DNA of 14,810 bases from an uncultured Clostridium sp. (GCA_947382445.1 CANCZH010000041.1:1-14810), one strand, 5' to 3'. Counted from the first letter of the stretch, positions 1-7,023 are shown. Notes: generated by a model from the sequence alone, not told the origin. Translations and numbers: made by a program.

Positions 1-1111
1 TATATCCGTTTCTTTTTGCATGCATACTTTGGACATCTGTAAATCCAATTTCTTTATTTTCTAAATATATTACTTGTTTATTTTTAAGTTTTTCCATTAC
101 TTTTATATAGTCTTTCATTTCTGCAATAATTTGTATTGGAATTTTTCTTTTTTCTACTAAATTTTTTATAATAGATTCATTGTCTTTTATTATGTTTTCA
201 GCTCTAGCCTTTATTTTTCCTATTTCATCTAAAAATATTATGAAGTCATTTCCTAAGTAATCTAGAAAGTTCTGGGTTTCATTATAAAAGCAGTTAAAAT
301 ATTTGTCTATTTTAGCAATATAATCCCCAGATTTTATTTGTTCCATGTCTTCTTCTGAAATGTCATTTAATATACCTGCATATTTATTTGCTTTTATTTT
401 TTCGCATACTTTTTCTATATCATTTTCTAATATATACTCAAATGCTGGATATACTTCAAATTCGTCTATCATGTCTGTTGAACGTTGAGTTAATATATTA
501 AACTTTCTTATTGAATCTATTTCATCTCCCCAAAATTCTATACGTATTCCATTTTTTTCTCCTAGTGCAATATCAACAATTCCGCCTCTTATACTAAATT
601 GACCTTTTCCCTCTATTATGTCATATCTTTCATATCCTAATTTTATTAATATCTCTTTTAATTCTTCTAATCTTATCTCTTGTCCTACTTTTAATTTTAG
701 TATATTTTGATATAATACTTTTTTGCTAATCATTGGTTGCATTAGGCTCTCTATTGTTGTTACTACTATTTTTGATTTCTTGTTTATTATATTATTTAAT
801 ACTGATATTCTATCAAAAAGGTTATCTTTGCTTTCTGCTAAATAGTCATATGCAAAAATTTCTTTTTTTGGAAAAAAATCTATATTTTCATCAAAATATT
901 CTAAATCTTTTATTATTTTTTTTGCTTGAATTTCATTGTATGTTACTATACATATAGGCTTTTCTGAATAAAAATGTGTTGAATATGAAAAGTGCGTCTT
1001 TCCGCTATCTGTTAAGCCTGATATCATTATTGGGCTTATTTCTTTTTTCACATCTTCCAAATATGATTTATATTTTTTTACATTTGGAACAATTTTTACA
1101 GTAGAATTCAT
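1..1111 (-). CDS. mfd: Transcription-repair coupling factor Mfd, N-terminal part (cut by left window edge)
   Basis: Open minus-strand frame from an ATG at 1111 to the window edge, about 370 of the roughly 1,150 residues usual for Mfd. Mfd removes RNA polymerase stalled at DNA lesions and recruits the UvrABC excision machinery; it acts in the cytoplasm on DNA. The visible part is the UvrB-like N-terminal module. It shows a P-loop-like SGLTDSGKTHF (about residues 31-41), the family motif GKGQFSIRGGIVDI (about 168-181), FWGDEIDSIRKF (about 193-204) and DYLGNDFIIFLDEIG further on. The RNA-polymerase-binding and translocase domains lie outside the window. The start is set by AGGAG at 1118-1122, six bases before the ATG. 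An oddity: the P-loop-like segment fits the full Walker A consensus GxxxxGKT, whereas this module is usually degenerate in Mfd. The identification is firm. Confidence 0.95.
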   Translation of the reverse strand, partial: MNSTVKIVPNVKKYKSYLEDVKKEISPIMISGLTDSGKTHFSYSTHFYSEKPICIVTYNEIQAKKIIKDLEYFDENIDFFPKKEIFAYDYLAESKDNLFDRISVLNNIINKKSKIVVTTIESLMQPMISKKVLYQNILKLKVGQEIRLEELKEILIKLGYERYDIIEGKGQFSIRGGIVDIALGEKNGIRIEFWGDEIDSIRKFNILTQRSTDMIDEFEVYPAFEYILENDIEKVCEKIKANKYAGILNDISEEDMEQIKSGDYIAKIDKYFNCFYNETQNFLDYLGNDFIIFLDEIGKIKARAENIIKDNESIIKNLVEKRKIPIQIIAEMKDYIKVMEKLKNKQVIYLENKEIGFTDVQSMHAKRNGY

Positions 1112-1175
1112 TGTTTTCTCCTTATATGATATTATATGTTCTTTATTTTTTATTATTCTTTGTTAACAGTTTGTT

Positions 1176-1204
1176 ATTATATCATGATTTTGCTTTATTT
1201 TCAA
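1176..1204 (-). promoter_or_regulatory. Promoter of mfd (sigma-A type)
   Basis: Read on the minus strand: TTGAAA (1199-1204), a 17-base spacer and TATAAT (1176-1181), close to the housekeeping consensus. Transcription would start near 1169, giving a leader of about 58 bases before the mfd ATG. Confidence 0.8.
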
Positions 1205-1256
1205 CGATTTTGTGGGTAATTAGTTTAACTTTGGCTTTTGTCTTAGTATTTATAAA

Positions 1257-1308
1257 ATAGAAAAAGAGCTATTCTCCATTTGCTTTTGCAAATAGAAAAT
1301 AGCCCTCT
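1257..1308 (-). terminator. Intrinsic terminator after the Cys-rich gene
   Basis: An inverted repeat pairs 1265-1283 with 1288-1308 around a 4-base loop, with a two-base bulge and two mismatches. On the minus strand it is followed by a run of five T and more T-rich sequence. It lies 16 bases past the stop of the 1325-1684 gene and separates it from mfd. Confidence 0.8.
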
Positions 1309-1324
1309 ATAACCAGGTATTATA

Positions 1325-1684
1325 TTATGCCTTAGTCATGAATAAATTATAGCATGCACGATTCTCTAACATATATCTACTATTCAAAAAATCCAATATT
1401 GCTTTTTTATAGATGTTGTGGCATAGTATCTGGATGCTGTCAGATTCTACTACTGCTACAACTGCCACGCATGGATTCTGGATGTAACTTTCGAAAGTTA
1501 ATTTAGGTAGCTTACCTATGCGGATAACAGAATACTCTCCGTATACCGCAACCTGTGGCACCATTTCTGCTGGCGTGAAGTCATTTACTGTGCAGTTACA
1601 CCCCATTATCCGCATTTCTACGATTTGAAGATATACTTTCTCTCCACATACTACACATTTAGTTCCCAATTCAACATTTATCAT
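1325..1684 (-). CDS. Small Cys-rich protein with zinc-ribbon-like N-terminus, function unknown
   Basis: A 119-residue protein that I do not recognise. Seen: Cys10 and Cys13 in TKCVVCGE, then Cys29 and Cys31 in GCNC. This C-x2-C...C-x-C spacing is compatible with one zinc site. Further cysteines are at 72, 88 and 111. There is no signal peptide or membrane segment, so it is probably cytoplasmic. The start is supported by a strong AGGAGG (1691-1696), six bases before the ATG. It is a stand-alone gene with its own promoter and terminator. Its G+C content, about 37% by hand count, is clearly above the neighbours. It uses CGC and CGG arginine codons and GGC, AGC and CAG, which are rare in the surrounding genes. 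These features suggest a recent arrival, for instance from a phage or other mobile element, but no integrase or attachment site is visible. The frame is very likely a real gene; its function is open. Confidence 0.8.
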   Translation of the reverse strand: MINVELGTKCVVCGEKVYLQIVEMRIMGCNCTVNDFTPAEMVPQVAVYGEYSVIRIGKLPKLTFESYIQNPCVAVVAVVESDSIQILCHNIYKKAILDFLNSRYMLENRACYNLFMTKA

Positions 1685-1690
1685 TGTGCA

Positions 1691-1707
1691 CCTCCTGGTC
1701 TTAGACC
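1691..1707 (-). promoter_or_regulatory. Strong ribosome site abutting an 11-base palindrome
   Basis: AGGAGG (1691-1696) for the 1684 start is directly preceded in the mRNA by GGTCTAAGACC (1697-1707), a perfect palindrome with 5-base arms. It could be a small hairpin next to the ribosome site or a protein-binding site. Only the sequence symmetry is seen; a role is inference. Confidence 0.5.
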
Positions 1708-1759
1708 TTGACTAAATTATTAGTTAGTTTCATTCAAGTAATTTTTTTATGCTAGTTTT

Positions 1760-1789
1760 ATTATATTATGTTTTTCATAATTATGTTAA
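1760..1789 (-). promoter_or_regulatory. Candidate promoter of the Cys-rich gene
   Basis: On the minus strand, TTAACA (1784-1789) and TATAAT (1760-1765) are separated by 18 bases. This would give a leader of about 70 bases before the 1684 ATG. The -10 is perfect and the -35 matches 5 of 6 (TTGACA). Confidence 0.5.
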
Positions 1790-1821
1790 CTCTTATTTTT
1801 GGAAAAATATTTCGTTTTTAG

Positions 1822-1850
1822 TTGAAGTTGGTAACTTTTCGTGTTATAAT
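1822..1850 (+). promoter_or_regulatory. Promoter of the two-gene unknown module
   Basis: TTGAAG (1822-1827), a 17-base spacer and TATAAT (1845-1850), with a TG extension two bases ahead of the -10. The predicted start of transcription is near 1857, about 40 bases before the ATG at 1896. It supports choosing 1896 over the longer frame opening at 1749, whose first codons lie upstream of this promoter. Confidence 0.75.
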
Positions 1851-1895
1851 TTTTATGTTAACTCTAAATGTAATTGTATTATGAAAGGATTTTAT

Positions 1896-3923
1896 ATGGA
1901 TTTAGAAAAAAGTAATTTTGAAAGTTGTTTAGAACATTCAATTAATAGATTAAATGAAAAAACCTCGGAACCAAGAGTTATTAAAAAATATTTGCATAAC
2001 TTAGTCAATCATTTGTATGATATAAAAAATAGTAATCCTGGTATCAGTAAAGAGGAATTTGAGAAAAAAATCTCAGATGAAATAGACACTTATGCTTTTA
2101 CTACATTTGAAAATTGTAATATATTTTCTGGTTATATGCAATATATTTGTTGTAAATATTTGCAAGAGCATCCTGAAAAATATAAAGAAATTTCTGAATC
2201 AATAAAATCTTCTGAAAAAGATTTAAAAAATGAGAGATATCAAAATTGTTCAACTTTTGATGAATATTTATCTTTATATGTTTATAATATAAAAAAAGAT
2301 TTATGTGTCCAAGTTCTAGGTTCAAATGAGGTTAATGATGAAACTATAAGAAATTTTGATGATATATTAGATAGAGATAAAAAAATTATTAGTAAATTAA
2401 TTTTTACTAGTTATTTTCATCTTCCTAAAGCTGCTGATGTTTTAACTGATACTAATATGTCAAATCAAAAAAAATCAGCAAAATTTAAAGAGTTTTCTAA
2501 TCTATATAAATTTCCTGCTGATAAAAAAAGATTTCTAGATATTTCAGATATATTATTAAATGGTTCTTATGCTTATTTACCAAAGCATCTACCATGCATT
2601 GAAAAAGAATTACAAAGACAATTAGCATTTTCAACTGAAATATTTGTATCTATGACTGATTCTTTGGGAAATCTAAAACATTATATTTCTGATTACGCTA
2701 TGAAAATGTGTAATGTTGGTTTTCCTGAATTTGCTTCGTTAGTTTGCACAAATGGAAATCCTAATTCTAAGTTTATTGAAAATTTAAATGGTATTGAAGC
2801 TAATTATCAAAAGAAGAGATTTGATAATATTATTAGTACTGAAAAAGTAAAATCTTATCTTTCAGAAAATTACTTACGCAGTTCAAAAAATATGACTATT
2901 GATAATTTGTTAGCTCTTAATTCATTTTGGGCAAATAGATATATTAAGCAGTTAGAAATATATTCTGAAGCTATGTTTGCAATTTATGATTTAGAACTTA
3001 TTTCTCAAATATTTGAAAATGACAAAATTCATTTTAATGTATCTGAGGATGAAATTTATCAGATACTAGTAAAAATGGGAACTTTCTATAAGTCTGCTTC
3101 TGAATTTATAAAATTCAAACATTTTAAAGATGATTCTCCTACTACTGATTTAGAATCTGATATAAGTACTTCTACTGGTGCTAAAATATTCCGTTATTCA
3201 TATTCTCCTTATGTTGAAAAAACTAAAAAAAGATTTGGTAGCGAATATAATTCTTATTTTTCAAAAGTTCTTCCTGGTAGTAAAAATGATATAGAAAAAG
3301 AATCAGAACTATGTGTTAGACTATATAATCCTATTGTTCTAGGCTACATTATCAAGGATTCATCCATTAATTGTTTAGTTTCTACTATTGAAGGTTTTAA
3401 TGATTATGCTTTTTGTAATGCTGGTGTTATATTAGATTCTATTTCTGATGATGGTACTAAAGCAGAACTACCTGGCTTTATTGGTATTGGTGTTGATGCA
3501 GGTTTGACTTCTCCAGCTAAAATACATATGAAAAAATATGTTTTAATGGATTTTCTAAACTCTATTGATGGTAATACTATTGTTCCTATTTATGAAGGTT
3601 TAGAAGATTTTAATAATACTAATTCTCCTCTTGTCTTGCCTTTAACTGATAAACATAGAACTATTTTAAAAAAAGCTAATAGAAATCTTTCTAATTATAA
3701 AAATCCTAATTATATAGCTCATTTATCTTTTACTGATTCTAAACATGCACCTTATCATTTAAAATCTTCTCATTTTGATAGTTTAGGTAGAGAGACAAAA
3801 ACTTTTGAAAGACGATATATTGATTTAAAAACAGGTGATATTTATGAAAAAAAGAATGATGTTTATGTTAAAGTAGAACCTAAAGTTATGCAAAAAGGAG
3901 GTAATTCAGAACATGAGCTTTAA
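1896..3923 (+). CDS. Large hypothetical protein, 675 aa, first gene of a two-gene module
   Basis: I do not recognise this protein. The start at 1896 (MDLEKSNFES) is chosen because AAAGGA at 1884-1889 sits six bases ahead and a good promoter ends at 1850. The frame stays open back to 1749, but those residues precede the promoter. The product is soluble, with no signal peptide or membrane helix. The first 450 or so residues look mostly helical and Lys/Asn/Ser-rich. The C-terminal third is more beta-like: LCVRLYNPIVLGYIIKD, then a Gly-rich stretch PGFIGIGVDAG (about residues 526-536), and a tail with RYIDLKTGDIYEKK. I see no Walker, HTH, nuclease or methyltransferase motif. Codon use is like the resident genes. 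It overlaps the next gene by 11 bases, whose AGGAGGT lies inside this coding sequence, so the two are probably translated together. Confidence 0.85.
   Translation: MDLEKSNFESCLEHSINRLNEKTSEPRVIKKYLHNLVNHLYDIKNSNPGISKEEFEKKISDEIDTYAFTTFENCNIFSGYMQYICCKYLQEHPEKYKEISESIKSSEKDLKNERYQNCSTFDEYLSLYVYNIKKDLCVQVLGSNEVNDETIRNFDDILDRDKKIISKLIFTSYFHLPKAADVLTDTNMSNQKKSAKFKEFSNLYKFPADKKRFLDISDILLNGSYAYLPKHLPCIEKELQRQLAFSTEIFVSMTDSLGNLKHYISDYAMKMCNVGFPEFASLVCTNGNPNSKFIENLNGIEANYQKKRFDNIISTEKVKSYLSENYLRSSKNMTIDNLLALNSFWANRYIKQLEIYSEAMFAIYDLELISQIFENDKIHFNVSEDEIYQILVKMGTFYKSASEFIKFKHFKDDSPTTDLESDISTSTGAKIFRYSYSPYVEKTKKRFGSEYNSYFSKVLPGSKNDIEKESELCVRLYNPIVLGYIIKDSSINCLVSTIEGFNDYAFCNAGVILDSISDDGTKAELPGFIGIGVDAGLTSPAKIHMKKYVLMDFLNSIDGNTIVPIYEGLEDFNNTNSPLVLPLTDKHRTILKKANRNLSNYKNPNYIAHLSFTDSKHAPYHLKSSHFDSLGRETKTFERRYIDLKTGDIYEKKNDVYVKVEPKVMQKGGNSEHEL
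3896..3902 (+). promoter_or_regulatory. Ribosome site of the 95-aa gene, inside the upstream gene
   Basis: AGGAGGT sits ten bases before the ATG at 3913 and within the last codons of the 675-residue gene. It fixes the start of the small gene and indicates translational coupling. Confidence 0.8.
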
Positions 3924-4200
3924 TAAAAATTTATTTGAGGAACATTTAAAAAATAAGGACTATAATTTTTGTGTTACTTATCTTAGAAATGAAATCATAG
4001 ATATTCTTACTAAAATGATTCAAGAAAAAGAACCTAATTTTAAGTATTCTACTATTAAATCTTTGCAAATAAATTGTTTTAAATATCTTTCTGAAAAAGA
4101 ACATGATATTGTTTCAGAATTGTATGATTTTAGTTTTAATGAAAATTCGTCGCACTATGAATTGTCTCGTATGTTAGAAATTTATAGAGAATTAATTTAA
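3913..4200 (+). CDS. Small all-helical hypothetical protein, 95 aa, second gene of the module
   Basis: Starts 11 bases before the end of the upstream gene, with a strong ribosome site inside it, and ends just before a terminator. It is an acidic/basic mixed helical protein with no membrane segment. Its pattern (KDYNFCVTYLRNEIIDILTKMI near the start, a hydrophobic helix around YSTIKSLQINCFKYL, and a closing helix SHYELSRMLEIYRELI) loosely recalls small HEPN-like four-helix proteins. The RxxxxH RNase signature of active HEPN toxins is absent, so that likeness is only a hint. The overlap suggests it works with the 675-residue protein. A function cannot be assigned. Confidence 0.8.
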   Translation: MSFNKNLFEEHLKNKDYNFCVTYLRNEIIDILTKMIQEKEPNFKYSTIKSLQINCFKYLSEKEHDIVSELYDFSFNENSSHYELSRMLEIYRELI

Positions 4201-4202
4201 AG

Positions 4203-4236
4203 GTATGAATTATTTATAATCATACTTTTTAATTTT
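4203..4236 (+). terminator. Intrinsic terminator after the two-gene module
   Basis: GTATGA plus TTAT (4203-4213, one bulged A) pairs with ATAA plus TCATAC (4216-4225), followed by TTTTT and a second T run. It begins three bases after the stop of the 95-aa gene and separates the module from the ylbJ-like gene. Confidence 0.7.
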
Positions 4237-4253
4237 TAGAATATTATTTTAAC

Positions 4254-5222
4254 ATGAAAACTGTAAGTAATTATTTTTTAACTTTTTTTATTATTATTTT
4301 TGGGGTTTGTTTAATACTTTTCTCTTCTAGTAATATTGTTGCTGTGCATAATTCTTTAGATTTGTTTTTAAATGCTATATTTCCTAGCTTATTTCCATTT
4401 TTAATTGTTAGTGAATTACTTTCATATACAGCAGTAGTTCCTTTTTTATCTGCTAAGTTTGAGAAAATTATGAAACCATTATTTAATGTATCTGGAATAG
4501 GCGCTTATCCTTTTGTTATGGGATTACTTAGTGGCTATCCAGTTGGTGCTAAAATTGTTTCAAATTTACGAAATGAAAATCTTATTTCTAAATCTGAAGG
4601 AGAACGATTGCTTATTTTTACTAATAATGCTGGTCCTCTTTTTATTATAGGGAGCATTGGCGCTAGTATATATTTAAATTCTACTATTGGATTTCTATTT
4701 TTAGCAGTTAATGTTATATCTAGTATTTTTATTGGTTTTATATTTGGTAGGTTTTATTATAGTAATAGTAGAATTGCTAGTGGCCATTCCGAACTATCTT
4801 TCTCATCTTTAGGCGATGTTGTTAGTAAAAGTATTAAAAAAGCTTTTTTCACATTAAGCAATGTTTGTGGTTTTGTTATACTTTTTTCTTTGATAATATC
4901 TATGATTAATTCTTCTGGCATTTTATCTTTAATTAATAATGTTTGGATTGAATATTTTATTTTGGGTATTATTGAAATAACTAATGGAATTAAGTTAATT
5001 TCTACTATTTCTTCGCAATCTTTATTTTGGAACTTAGTTCTTACATCAATTTTACTTGGCACAGGGGGAATTTGCGTTCTTCTTCAAGTTTGGAGTACTA
5101 TTTCTAATACAGATTTGTCTATAAAACCATATATTCTAGGAAAAATATTTAGTGGATTATTTGCTGGTTTTGTTATGTTTGTTATTTTAAATGTTTTTCC
5201 TGTTTTACAATTTGCTATTTAA
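4254..5222 (+). CDS. ylbJ: YlbJ-like spore integral membrane protein (nucleoside-recognition/GATE family)
   Basis: A 322-residue polytopic membrane protein; Bacillus YlbJ is longer, about 400. The characteristic segments are in order: NAIFPSLFPFLIVSELL (residues 40-56), GLLSGYPVGAKIVSNL (90-105), ERLLIFTNNAGPLFIIG (117-133) and GIIEITNGI...GGICVLLQVW (238-280). About eight hydrophobic segments are spread along the chain. YlbJ is known as an endospore-formation membrane protein of the family that includes SpoVS-era mother-cell genes; its transported substrate, if any, is not established. If the gene is functional, the organism probably sporulates or descends from a spore-former. No ribosome site precedes the ATG and no other in-frame start is close, which is unusual beside the strong sites elsewhere in the window. 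It is monocistronic, with a terminator on each side. Family assignment is good; the exact role is inferred. Confidence 0.85.
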   Translation: MKTVSNYFLTFFIIIFGVCLILFSSSNIVAVHNSLDLFLNAIFPSLFPFLIVSELLSYTAVVPFLSAKFEKIMKPLFNVSGIGAYPFVMGLLSGYPVGAKIVSNLRNENLISKSEGERLLIFTNNAGPLFIIGSIGASIYLNSTIGFLFLAVNVISSIFIGFIFGRFYYSNSRIASGHSELSFSSLGDVVSKSIKKAFFTLSNVCGFVILFSLIISMINSSGILSLINNVWIEYFILGIIEITNGIKLISTISSQSLFWNLVLTSILLGTGGICVLLQVWSTISNTDLSIKPYILGKIFSGLFAGFVMFVILNVFPVLQFAI

Positions 5223-5235
5223 TTATAGAACAAAA

Positions 5236-5371
5236 GCGGACATTAATAGCATTGTCTCTATTTTGAATATTTTAAAGTCCGCGTCTTTGTTCGTCCGCGA
5301 AAATTGCAAAGCAATTTTCTGTGGAATGTATTTATATTATAGGAAGTTCGGAGAACTTTCCTATAATATAA
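5236..5371. repeat. Cluster of three inverted repeats between convergent genes
   Basis: Three structures follow one another. GCGGAC (5236-5241) can pair with GTCCGC at 5277-5282 or with a second GTCCGC at 5293-5298. GAAAATTGC (5299-5307) and GCAATTTTC (5311-5319) form a perfect 9-bp hairpin with an AAA loop. Segments 5332-5349 and 5353-5371 form an 18-bp stem with one bulged A and a GGA loop. No long coding frame with support covers the region. It could be the structured 3' end of the ylbJ transcript, a small RNA, or a small non-autonomous repeat. I cannot tell which. Confidence 0.6.
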
Positions 5372-5372
5372 C

Positions 5373-5408
5373 AAAGTTCCAATATAAATACTGGAACTTT
5401 TTGTTTTT
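5373..5408 (+). terminator. Intrinsic terminator after ylbJ, possibly bidirectional
   Basis: AAAGTTCCA (5373-5381) pairs perfectly with TGGAACTTT (5392-5400), followed on the plus strand by TTTGTTTTTATT. On the minus strand the same hairpin is followed by a weaker T-rich stretch, so it may also end the convergent XRE gene, which stops at 5407. Confidence 0.75.
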
Positions 5409-6867
5409 ATTCTTCTAAACTTTCAATTATTGAATCTTTCTGTTGTATTTTTACTTCTAATCTTCTATTTTCTTTTTCTAATTCTAATATTTCCTCATTT
5501 AGATTGTTTATTTTTTCTTCTAGTTCTTGATTATGTTTTTCTTTTTCATTTTGTTTAATTTTTTCAATATTTTCCTTTGATGTATATACATATACTTTTG
5601 GTGATGTGTAATAATTCTTTATTTTTTTATTTTGAATATCATTATAAAACTCTTTTAAACTTTCGAATATTTTAGAGCCATCACTATTATGATATATATA
5701 TACTGTTTCATTTCTATTTGAAATATTTGCTTTAGTATATTTTGAGTGTTTTACTTTCACCGTAATTTCATTAGAATTATCTTCAATATATTCTATATCA
5801 TACCATCTTGCAATAGACAAATTATCACTCATTTGTATTATATATGTATCTTCTATTTGATATTTTTCAGCTTCTTCTATATATTCGAATCTAGTAAATC
5901 CAATAATTGATATTCCTATTCCTATTCCTGCTAATACTAATGCTACTAAAAATGTGAGTGCCATTCTTGTTTTTTTACATTTTTTACTTACAATAAAATT
6001 ATAGAATAGTTCTAATATAATAAAGTTTATTATTATTGTTGCTACTAATCCCAGAAATACTCCTACGAATAATAAACCAGTTTTTACAAATAGAAAACTT
6101 AATACTAATAATACGATTAATGCTATAAATGTGAATATTCCAATTATTGAATAAAATGCTGCACAAACTTTTATAAATATTAATACTACTTTTATTATTC
6201 CATTTAAAAAGTTAGATTCTGAATGTTCTGGGTCCCTAATTACAATTTTCTCTTTCTTTTTTTCTTCATTATTTTCTTCTATTTTCTTTTTTTCTTCAGT
6301 ATTTTTGTCATCTTCTTTTACCATTTCATAATAGTTTAAATATCTAATCTTAAATATATGTAAGAAAATCGTGGTTCCAATAACTAATCCTAAAACTATA
6401 AAAATTGTTTCAAAAATGCTTCTTATAAAATAATATATTCCTGAATGTCCATAAAATATGTTGCCTATTATTCCACTTCCTATTCCTCCAATTATTCCAA
6501 ATATGGCAAGTAAAATACATATGATTATTATTTGTTCTATAAAGCATTTTAATATTTGTCTTATATTCATATTACATATCATATCAACAGTTTTTGTAAT
6601 AAATCGGAAGAAATCTTCAACATATTTATTGATATTATTTTTTGATTGTTTATTTTCTTCTACTTCTTTAATGTTTTCATTCATTAATTCGTCTATATTG
6701 TAATTAAATAATTTACATATTAATAATACTTTATCCATTTCAGGATAGCTTTGTCCTGACTCCCATTTTGAAACTGCTTGCCTTGAAACTCCTAATTTTT
6801 CTGCAAGTTGCTCCTGTGATAAATTATTTTCTTTTCTTATCTTTTTTAAGTTTTCTGATAATTTCAT
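5407..6867 (-). CDS. XRE-family DNA-binding protein fused to a multi-pass membrane region and coiled coil
   Basis: 486 residues from the ATG at 6867, chosen because AGGAGA lies ten bases ahead; the frame extends nine codons further upstream, but without a ribosome site. Residues 1-62 form a classic Cro/CI helix-turn-helix (LSQEQLAEKLGVSRQAVSKWESG). Hydrophobic segments follow near 112-138, 150-172, 223-260, 264-295 and 302-324, some long enough to hold two helices. A charged Lys/Glu cytoplasmic-like loop lies at about 183-212. After the last helix comes a beta-like soluble region (325-430), then a heptad-rich Leu/Ile/Glu coiled coil (432-486). The architecture suggests a membrane-tethered transcription regulator that could sense envelope state or the neighbouring exporter, and may control its own promoter. 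The target genes and the signal are unknown. It lies downstream of, and separated by a terminator from, the exporter operon. Confidence 0.85.
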   Translation of the reverse strand: MKLSENLKKIRKENNLSQEQLAEKLGVSRQAVSKWESGQSYPEMDKVLLICKLFNYNIDELMNENIKEVEENKQSKNNINKYVEDFFRFITKTVDMICNMNIRQILKCFIEQIIIICILLAIFGIIGGIGSGIIGNIFYGHSGIYYFIRSIFETIFIVLGLVIGTTIFLHIFKIRYLNYYEMVKEDDKNTEEKKKIEENNEEKKKEKIVIRDPEHSESNFLNGIIKVVLIFIKVCAAFYSIIGIFTFIALIVLLVLSFLFVKTGLLFVGVFLGLVATIIINFIILELFYNFIVSKKCKKTRMALTFLVALVLAGIGIGISIIGFTRFEYIEEAEKYQIEDTYIIQMSDNLSIARWYDIEYIEDNSNEITVKVKHSKYTKANISNRNETVYIYHNSDGSKIFESLKEFYNDIQNKKIKNYYTSPKVYVYTSKENIEKIKQNEKEKHNQELEEKINNLNEEILELEKENRRLEVKIQQKDSIIESLEE

Positions 6868-6894
6868 TTTGTTTTCTCTCCTTTCTTGCATCAA

Positions 6895-6962
6895 ATTATA
6901 TGTTTTCTACTGGTTGCATTCTACCACTTTTAGGTTGTTTTTTGTTAATTTTCAGTTGCATT
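6895..6962 (-). promoter_or_regulatory. Promoter region of the XRE gene with paired GTTGCATT boxes
   Basis: On the minus strand there is a TATAAT (6895-6900) without a good -35. Upstream are two identical 8-base boxes, GTTGCATT on the plus strand at 6913-6920 and 6955-6962. They have the same orientation and are 42 bases apart, four helical turns. This is a plausible autoregulatory operator for the XRE protein, but only the sequence pattern is seen. Confidence 0.45.
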
Positions 6963-6994
6963 TTACTTTTTTCTTTGACTTTCCTGATATATAA

Positions 6995-7023
6995 AAACCA
7001 AGAAGAATTATTCTCCTTGGTTT
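6995..7023 (-). terminator. Terminator of the exporter/TIM-barrel operon, overlapping its last codons
   Basis: Positions 6995-7008 and 7010-7023 form a 14-bp stem with one mismatch. On the minus strand it is followed by TTTTTATATA. The 5' arm includes the last codons and stop (7008-7010) of the TIM-barrel gene. Confidence 0.8.

Noticed and set aside
733..957. Plus-strand open frame of 74 codons inside mfd
   Set aside because: Antisense to a confident Mfd coding region, Leu/Phe-rich as expected for the complement of AT-rich code, and no ribosome site.
1749..1895. Longer N-terminus for the 675-aa protein
   Set aside because: These codons lie largely upstream of the promoter at 1822-1850 and lack a ribosome site; the ATG at 1896 has both.
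4207..4250. Sporulation sigma-E promoter before ylbJ (CATACTTT at 4221, GAATATT at 4239)
   Set aside because: The two half-sites are in the wrong order, and no -35 match lies at the required distance from CATAC, which is part of the terminator stem.
5236..5408. T-box or other known riboswitch
   Set aside because: None of the conserved core motifs of T-box, SAM, TPP, FMN or purine riboswitches is seen, and the structures lie at gene 3' ends, not upstream of a gene.
5191..5418. 75-codon plus-strand frame at the end of ylbJ
   Set aside because: It overlaps the ylbJ end and runs through three hairpins and a terminator; no ribosome site and no protein-like composition.
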